Shown here: one piece after another, positions 58,701 to 64,000 of the stretch
How positions within the stretch are numbered: the first letter of the stretch is position 1
How the letters are laid out: the number at the start of each line of letters is the position of its first letter
NCBI GenBank assembly: GCA_965649825.1
Contig: OZ287704.1
Span: forward strand, 744,001 to 808,000
Length of the DNA stretch: 64,000 nucleotides
Source: Penicillus capitatus
Taxonomy: Eukaryota > Chlorophyta
Reading direction: 5' to 3'
Program-made: the position numbers and the translations under genes
Notes under the pieces: generated by a model
The model's input: the letters and a program-made list of their open reading frames with translations, nothing else
Told to the model about the DNA's origin: nothing
The model's database searches: none

Positions 58701-59563
58701 TGTCATTCCCCAAGAGTGTCGTGGAATTTCTTCAAGGATACCTCGGCCAGCCACCAAACGGATTTCCGGAGCCGTTGCGGACGCGAGTACTGAAGGGACA
58801 GCCCGTTATCGAAGGTCGTCCAGGCAAGAACATGCCAGATACCGATCTGAAAGCGCTCGAAGCCAATCTGGTTGCCAAATGGGGAGCTGATAATATCACT
58901 CCCCGGGATGCCATCTCATCCGCCCTCTATTCCAAGGTCTTTGATGACTACAAGGCATGGCAGCAGAAATTTGGAAGCATGATCGAGAAACTGCCTACGC
59001 GAGAGTTTTTGGTCCCTCTTGAAGAGGATGAGGAACTGACGGTCAGTCTTGCCAAGGGCGTCGACATTACGTTCGAATACAAAGCCGTCGGCGAGTTGCA
59101 GCCAGATGGCACACGAGAAGTCTTCTTTGAATCCAATGGCGTGCCCCGTATCGTTGAAGTCTTCGATCGAAAGAACGTGACAGAGAAGACAGCCATCCGA
59201 GAAAAGGCCGTTGCGAGTGATGTGGGATCTGTTGGAGCTCCAATGAGTGGAGATGTCATCGAAATCGTTGTCACTCCTGGTGCGAAAGTGAATGCAGGTG
59301 ATGATGACATTTCGTTGGGGAACCACTGCGATTGTGATGAATGGGATGCAGGTGATCAATTGGTCATCCTGAGTGCGATGAAGATGGAGACGGCTGTGTG
59401 TGCTCCGTGTACGGGACTGGTGCAACATGTGGCCGTGATGAAGGGAGACATTGTGGATGCGGGTGATCTTTTGGTGATGATCAATTCGAAGAATGGAAAG
59501 GAAGAAGTCAAGGACAGTGTCGCGTCTGAAAAGGAAGAAGCGCAGACAGCATCGGCACCGTGA
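55712..59563 (+). CDS. PYC: Pyruvate carboxylase, mitochondrial
   Basis: The biotin enzyme that makes oxaloacetate from pyruvate and bicarbonate. ATG 55712 begins MLRRVGLSVSTRPAIRRPAT, a clear mitochondrial presequence; the first 85 or so residues precede the enzyme. The biotin carboxylase domain starts FTKVLCANRGEIAIRVFRAA and has ATP-grasp LGGGGRGLRVV. The carboxyltransferase domain begins VLLTDTTWRDAHQSLLATRV, with the carbamylated lysine in AVKDMAGLL and the metal site HVHTHDSAGT. The biotin lysine is in LSAMKMETAV. An 18-residue insert in the biotin domain (DDDISLGNHC and following) matches a 54-nt stretch starting GTGATGATG and ending GATGCAG. Removing it restores VNAGDQLVILSAMKMET, so I read it as a stopless intron (about 59299-59352). 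Otherwise intronless. Confidence 0.96.
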   Translation: MLRRVGLSVSTRPAIRRPATRLRPEPFSYNPVSRRFVRLYSSGFQKGRTRKSSSIRTSLAEADNAPPNDASFSDSDISEPLIEISVPFTKVLCANRGEIAIRVFRAADELGLRSVAIYSKEDRLMPHRFNADESYLVGKPDSSPVACYLDIEEIIKVAKSVGADAIHPGYGFLSENPQLSRRCQEEGIAFIGPPPKVLEQLGDKLSARKAAEECGVKVIPGTDDPITDVEDARAFAKKVGYPIMLKAALGGGGRGLRVVYTPYELREAFSRATSEAKASFGDGRMFVEKYIENPRHIEVQILADNYGNVVHLYERDCSVQRRHQKVVEMAPSIGLSVATRRAIFRDATKLTKHVGYRNAGTVEFIVDQKGHHYFLEVNPRIQVEHTVTEEITGIDIVQKQIYIAGGARLEDIGLQNQRYIRASGFAIQCRVTSEDPQQEFKPDSGRLEAFRVPGGPGIRLDGSVGAGNVIGRYYDSLLCKVITWAPTFEKAVQKMRRSLNEFQVRGVKTNIKFLSRVLHHPDFLSGNVGTGFIADHLADLLYPKVAPFSGRSIQTTNILQYLADLRVNGPDHPGAVGSPPSKNVPPPLAIPEKLLDEPLTGWRDILESEGPEGWAKAVRKHQGVLLTDTTWRDAHQSLLATRVRTHDMLKCADATARILCRAGSLEMWGGATFDVAMRFLHECPWRRLEQLREAVPNIPFQMLLRGANAVGYTSYPDNVVQAFVREAKKTGIDIFRIFDSLNYLDNLKFGIDDVRNVDGVAEGTICYTGDLTSKNETVYTLDYYLSLAHDLVNHGVHSLAVKDMAGLLKPRAATELVSALRREFPDMVIHVHTHDSAGTGVATQIASANAGADIVDCCIDSMSGMTSQPSMGAIVGALRETDMDTGLDLDMLMNLDVFWEQTRGLYAPFESNLKSTCADVYSHEMPGGQYTNLKFQAMSLGLGSEWSRIKKAYAEANQVLGNIVKVTPSSKVVGDLAQFMVQNNLDVHSVVEQAEELSFPKSVVEFLQGYLGQPPNGFPEPLRTRVLKGQPVIEGRPGKNMPDTDLKALEANLVAKWGADNITPRDAISSALYSKVFDDYKAWQQKFGSMIEKLPTREFLVPLEEDEELTVSLAKGVDITFEYKAVGELQPDGTREVFFESNGVPRIVEVFDRKNVTEKTAIREKAVASDVGSVGAPMSGDVIEIVVTPGAKVNAGDDDISLGNHCDCDEWDAGDQLVILSAMKMETAVCAPCTGLVQHVAVMKGDIVDAGDLLVMINSKNGKEEVKDSVASEKEEAQTASAP

Positions 59564-59820
59564 CGAAATGCATGTCAGATGAAAGGCGAATCGCAGCTGT
59601 GCGGTTTTCAGTATTGGTTTTGAATGCTTTAGTGGATGTCTTTGGTATTTGTTCATCGTTGGTCCCCGAATGAAACGATGCAAGAGGAAACCACAAAGAT
59701 GTGACTGAGTCGCACTCATCGAAAAACAGTTTAATCTGAGAATTCTTCATGTTCGCCGAAAGACTTCCATGATCCATCTGGTGGCGATCAAAGCAAGGCA
59801 AGGCCTACGTAAAAATTACC

Positions 59821-60327
59821 TTATGTATGGCTGTGACTGTCCACTGCAAATGCTTTTGGCGATTGGACGTCTATAGAGAAAAGGTCAAAGGCTGTGGGCC
59901 GTACAGTTGCAGTAGGATCGTCGACAAGAACTTCGCAGTAGGAATAAGGGTCGAAAGATTCAAGAACAAACGGGATTTCTGATGACAGCATAGGTCACGT
60001 CGATCGACCCACAAGGATGGAGGTGATAGATATGACCAGTATCATCAATCATATAAATGGAGGCGTCCATCTGATATGCGACCTTTCTTACTCCTGTTAT
60101 GACCCTATGCGGCCTTATGCCTCACGGCATCATGGCTCTAGAGAGTAAAGTACATAGGAAACATCCTTCTCTCTGGTGACTCCTAGTAGAGTAACAGCCA
60201 CAAATGCAGAAGCATTTGTAAAGCTCGTTGAGTTCGGGGAACAAACAGAGCACAGAGACGCGTATGACTTAACAATATCTAGCCATAAGCGCAGGCCAGC
60301 AGTTCCGATGAAGCTCGAGCGTCTCAT
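59821..60327 (-). CDS. Unrecognised gene, probably spliced
   Basis: Three stretches read as coherent protein on the minus strand. The first starts at ATG 60327 (MRRSSFIGTAGLRLWLDIVK) and continues ASAFVAVTLLGVTREKDV and SYVLYSLE. The second is VAYQMDASIYMIDDTGHIYH then LHPCGSIDV (near 60095-60010). The third is LSSEIPFVLESFDPYSYCEV to a stop at 59821. They lie in different frames, and I could not find a splice pair of normal length between the second and third. This could be a three-exon gene or one with a frameshift. No domain recognised. Confidence 0.35.
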
Positions 60328-60499
60328 CCGTTGTTCAACTAAATTTCGGCATTAGGTAACACTTACGAGTGGAGGATATCTGTCGGTTCGATCATGATGC
60401 GCTATACCGTCCACAAGAGTCCAATGCAGTCGGTGGCCTCGTCAGCATCATCAGTATCGCTAACCACTCACTCTTCATCACTATTCACCCTTGTCGAGG

Positions 60500-62365
60500 A
60501 TGACCGACCGAGTTCGAACTGCGTCCGTACTGTCCTCTGTACTGTACGCTCTGTCACTCTTTCCTTTTTTCTTTGGCGTGTCACATGGCAAGAACACCGA
60601 ACTGCTGAAACTCTTCGGAGAGAAATCCAACGGGAAACTTGAAGATGTCTATGTGCGAAAAGAGGCTCCGGAGGGAGCTTTCCCCTTCTACGTCTCCCTC
60701 AGAAGGGCCAACCTCAATCTGCACTACTGCGCAGGGACCCTCATATCACCGAGATACGTTCTCACTTCGGCGTCCTGTATGGATAGCGACACGTTTGGAT
60801 ACGGTATCGACAATGCCACCGCCCTCATCGGGGCTTACCACCTCGATTTCGAAGACGACGACGATGCATCGGGAAAAACAGAAGATAAGAAGTCAAAGAG
60901 CGATGCACCATGCGGTCCACTGATGGCGAATATTAGCAAGGTGTATATGCATGAAAAGTACAGCAATGGAACAGATACCAAACATCCATACAATGCACAG
61001 TATGACATTGCAATCCTTAAACTGGAGAGACGTTCGTCTGCCAACTGGTCTTTCCTTCCGCTTGAAATGTTAGACGATTGCTGCAGCGATGGTGAGGGTT
61101 TTGTAAGTGCTGGACTGGGACGAGCCAAAGAAGCGGGTGCCTATTCGACATCTCTCGAAATGGCAGCCTTTCCCTTTATGCCATACAATGAATGCTCCGA
61201 AGTTTTTGAAGAGTACGTCGAACACAAACGTCATGTCGTGTGCTTAAGTCTGTGCCTGCTGCAGATCCGATGACGAGTTTTTGGGCAAGAATACACGCAA
61301 CATGTCGAGAGCATCTTCGATCTGCGTTCGGGGCGACCGAAAGTACTGTCAACCCGATTGGGGAAGCGGACTGTTTCGCTGGGGAGATGATGACAAACAT
61401 CCAGTGCTTGTTGGTGTTGCCAGCAGGGCAACGGGTGAATGCAGTTATGGCGATCCCTATGTCTACACCAATATCGCTTTCCACATCGAATGGATCACGA
61501 GCATCGATGGAGTGCTGGAAGATATCTCTGGATCTGTCAGAAAAACGAGCCCCTGCGAAAAGCGTACACCGATTCCCAAAATCTTCGCAGCTGTGCCGGC
61601 TCTGCCAGGCCAATACCCCTATGCCGTTTCTGTTCGACCAGATGGAACACTGCATCAGTGCAATGGCGTATTGATTGGCCCTCGACATGTGTTGACGTCC
61701 GGATCTTGTGTCGACCCCCGTCATCAATCGATACCCAATAGTATGACCGTATACATTGGAGGCGTCGATGTCAATCCGAATGACGACACTTCCGACGCAG
61801 AAGTGATCCCTGTGAAGGGGTCTCCCATTTTTCACACAGCATACGTGCGTGCTCCTCCACGTGATGTCAACTTGGCCCTCCTTGTTCTCGAACGCGACAG
61901 CAACAAGTCACCCATTCAACTGCCGTTCTTGAGTAAGAGATGCATTTTGCAGAGACAGCTGATATCAACCGTGTTTCTCTCTCTGCAGATCGCTATTGCT
62001 GCAGGGATGACTTGCCGTTACGTGTGGTTGGCTGGGGCTCTCGATCGATCGGCGATGCACATTCTCCAGTACTGCAGACAGGAACGGTGAAATTTATCAC
62101 CAAAAAGGATTGCCGGGAACGCTATGATGTTCGCAACTTGAATCGAGTTTCCATCTGTGCTGGAGGCAGCGAAACGGGAGAGGGTGCTGCCCTTTGCCGA
62201 GGAGACGACGGCACTCCCTTGATCTTGACAGGTGGAGCTCAGGACATCCTCATCGGCATTGGATTTGCCAACACTTCTGGAGGATGTACTGGCACGCAAC
62301 CTGCTGAATTCCTCAAAGTCGCATTCTTCCTCAGATGGATAAAGAAGCAGACCAGGATCTCCTGA
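60500..62365 (+). CDS. Secreted tandem trypsin-fold protein, both domains catalytically dead
   Basis: The start is ATG 60500. MTDRVRTASVLSSVLYALSL then FPFFFGVSHG is a signal peptide. Two S1 (trypsin-like) domains follow. Domain 1: FPFYVSLRRANLNLHYCAGT, then LTSASC where LTAAHC is expected (His lost). NAQYDIAILKL keeps the Asp. CQPDWGSGLF stands for CQGDSGGPL (Ser lost). Domain 2: QYPYAVSVRPDGTLHQCNG, then LTSGSC (His lost). RDVNLALLVLE has Asn for Asp, and CRGDDGTPLIL has Asp for the Ser. Cysteines and the WG and C-terminal W..IK features of the fold remain. Three exons; the first junction is best read as a 52-nt intron from GTACGTCG to CTGCTGCAG (about 61213-61264). The likely role is binding or a decoy-type protein, not proteolysis. 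Confidence 0.88.
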
Positions 62366-62735
62366 AATGTTCTGGGCATCTTCTGGCCAGTGTGCCATCT
62401 CATACATTTCATTGTTGCATACACACAGTTGTTCGCAGTCTTTGAGGTATTTGAGGTATCCAGCGTGACATCTCAGTGACGCTAGGTTCATTTGGACGGA
62501 CTTAACGCCGTGTAAAAGAACTGCTGAAAACGCGTTCTGATGCTAGTGATGCGCGCTTTCCTTCTCATTGTTAAAGCATAACCGTCATGCCTTACAACAG
62601 GACTCTACCGTTCCACTTGACAAGCAGCTAACGGTACATTTTGGCCGTTACCCAGAACGGCTCTCCGTGAACGGTAAAGGACCACAATGAAGGTGTGCGT
62701 TGCTTGTTATTGCTCACAACAGCATCTCATGACGT
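62366..62735. other. Convergent 3' regions, no gene
   Basis: 370 bp between the stop codons of the trypsin-fold gene and the TBL2-like gene. Nothing recognised. Confidence 0.6.
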
Positions 62736-64000
62736 TCAGATGTCTTCGGGATGCGCCCAGAGACGCACTCTCTTGTCTCCGCTTGAAGATGCCAACACTC
62801 TTAACGATCCTTTCTTACACATGAGCTTCTTCGGCGCCCAACAGATGGATGTGATCTGTTTATCATGTGCTTCGTCGATTCTGTCAATCACGCCACCTGC
62901 ATCCACACAGTCCAACCAATCATACACTCCATCTCTCTTTGAACACACCGTTGTTGATGTCGATAAAATGGATGCTGTCGTTCACAGCTGCAGCCAGGGC
63001 GTTGTCTGGACCGAAGGCCAATCGACGGTAGTACTCTCCCTCTTTTAGCGATAGCTGAACCTGGAAGTCAGAAGTCATTCTTAGAGATGCACTGTGCTCG
63101 AGGGGGTACAGAACTGAAACGATGCACTTGGGATCTTCGCGCATGTTATATTGGACATCGACATTCCAAATCTTCATGATGCCGTCTTCCGAGACGCTGA
63201 CAGCTTTGGTGGCGTCCATGGAAAAGGCAACCGTCATCACTTTAGATTTATGCCCTCTGAGATCCATCACTTTCGAAGAACTACGGAAAGTGCCGTCTCT
63301 TGAAAACTTGAGATCCCACACTTTGGCATCTGCCGTAAAAGTGGCAATGGAAGCCAATTGAGCGTTGTAAGACACAGCCAAGTCATGATTCACAAAGGAA
63401 TTCGGAGAGAAAGATGACAAAAGCACTCCCTGCAGAAAACAAAGGGATGGATGGATTCGATGTTGCTGAACATCATGCATGGCTCACGTGTCTGTCATAG
63501 ATTTTGGCCTCCTTTTTCGCACTGCAGGCAATGATGAGCAGTTTAGAGATTTCGGGATTGATAACGGTCTCCAGTCTCAGAGGATTGTCCGTCCCGAATG
63601 CCTTTTCGATCTACAGACCACCACCACCACAAGCGTCATCGCCTTTTTGAGCATGCATGACGCCCATACCGTTTTGGTGCACACCCATTGGGAGCCTCCC
63701 AGTTCCGACGGCTGATTCGTATAGAACAGCAACGATGCCGTATCCAAGAATCCTGTAAACAGACCGGCCATTGCCTAGTCTCATGCGATCGATCGACGGA
63801 AGACCTTTGGACAATACGACGATATTATCGGTGTCGTGGAGAAATCCTACATCCACCGGAATGCAGGGGATGTTGATCTGTCTCGTCAAAATCCCTGCAA
63901 ACGATCGTCAAAGACTCACAGATGATCATCTGCTGCAAGGAGGGACCGTGCCTTTGTCGATGGACTCTGAAAAGGTGAACAAACGAACACAACGATCTTC
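62736..64000 (-). CDS. TBL2-like WD-repeat protein (5' end beyond the right edge)
   Basis: Exons on the minus strand align in order with transducin beta-like 2, an ER-anchored WD protein of animals with plant relatives. INIPCIPVDVGFLHDTDNIV is the first piece, followed by INPEISKLLIIACSAKKEAK then IYDRH. An intron follows, then VLLSSFSPNSFVNHDLAVSY and ATFTADAKVWDLKFSRDGTF. Next are LRGHKSKVMTVAFSMDATKA, SVSEDGIMKIWNVDVQYN and NDSIHFIDINNG. The last exon is VIDRIDEAHDKQITSICWAP and ASSSGDKRVRLWAHPEDI, with the stop at 62736. The final intron is best read as 52 nt (5' GTGTGTTC, ending GGATGCAG). Joins near 63900 are unresolved. The N-terminal anchor, if present, is outside the window. Confidence 0.82.

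Noticed and set aside
60394-60642. Short frame starting at an ATG pair upstream of the trypsin-fold gene
   Set aside because: It overlaps the signal peptide in another frame and shows no domain. At most an upstream open frame in the leader.

Overview
The window is nuclear DNA of a photosynthetic eukaryote, most likely a green alga. The evidence is a set of green-lineage genes: cpSRP43 (three chromodomains plus ankyrin repeats), a MEX1-type plastid maltose exporter, alpha-glucan water dikinase (GWD), a BELL-type TALE homeodomain protein, AP-4 beta, and five SnRK2-like kinases. Genes lie on both strands about 1.7 kb apart. Most are split by short GT-AG introns, usually 42-70 nt. Many of these introns carry a long branch-site-like motif, TGATGTGACAG, at or just before the 3' end. 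I built gene models by joining exons by eye, using reading frame and family alignments recalled from memory. Exon joins are therefore predictions, not transcript evidence. The species and algal class cannot be named from this window alone.

Left third (1-27.5 kb): GWD (minus, cut by the left edge), ethanolamine kinase, ARP6, an acidic protein, an organelle-targeted helical protein, AP-4 beta, an unclear gene, dihydroneopterin aldolase, a CDPK-like kinase, a nocturnin/CCR4-type enzyme, a BELL homeodomain gene, GET4, MEX1, an EMB8/ABHD hydrolase, an eEF1A lysine methyltransferase, a TPR protein and a DJ-1/PfpI protein. Several pairs are divergent with only 39-90 bp between start codons.

Middle (27.5-43 kb): SMC6, ribosomal protein uS5 (RPS2) whose second intron contains a candidate box C/D snoRNA, three SnRK2-like kinases in tandem, an Mpv17 family protein, a cytochrome b5-desaturase relative without histidine boxes, dCMP deaminase and a three-finger CCCH protein.

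Right third (43-64 kb): a poorly resolved stretch, an intronless MFS transporter followed by a decayed copy of its N-terminal half, cpSRP43, two more SnRK2-like kinases, eIF5A, mitochondrial pyruvate carboxylase, an unrecognised gene, a secreted protein with two trypsin folds lacking catalytic residues, and a TBL2-like WD protein cut by the right edge.

Functional themes are starch mobilisation (GWD starts glucan breakdown at the granule, MEX1 exports the maltose), light-harvesting protein targeting (cpSRP43), membrane insertion and vesicle sorting (GET4, AP-4), genome maintenance (SMC6, ARP6, dCMP deaminase), translation (uS5, eIF5A, eEF1A methylation) and stress-type kinase signalling. I see no single undescribed system. 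The strongest unusual signals are the intron motif, the snoRNA, the catalytically dead protease and desaturase relatives, the kinase expansion and the transporter relic.
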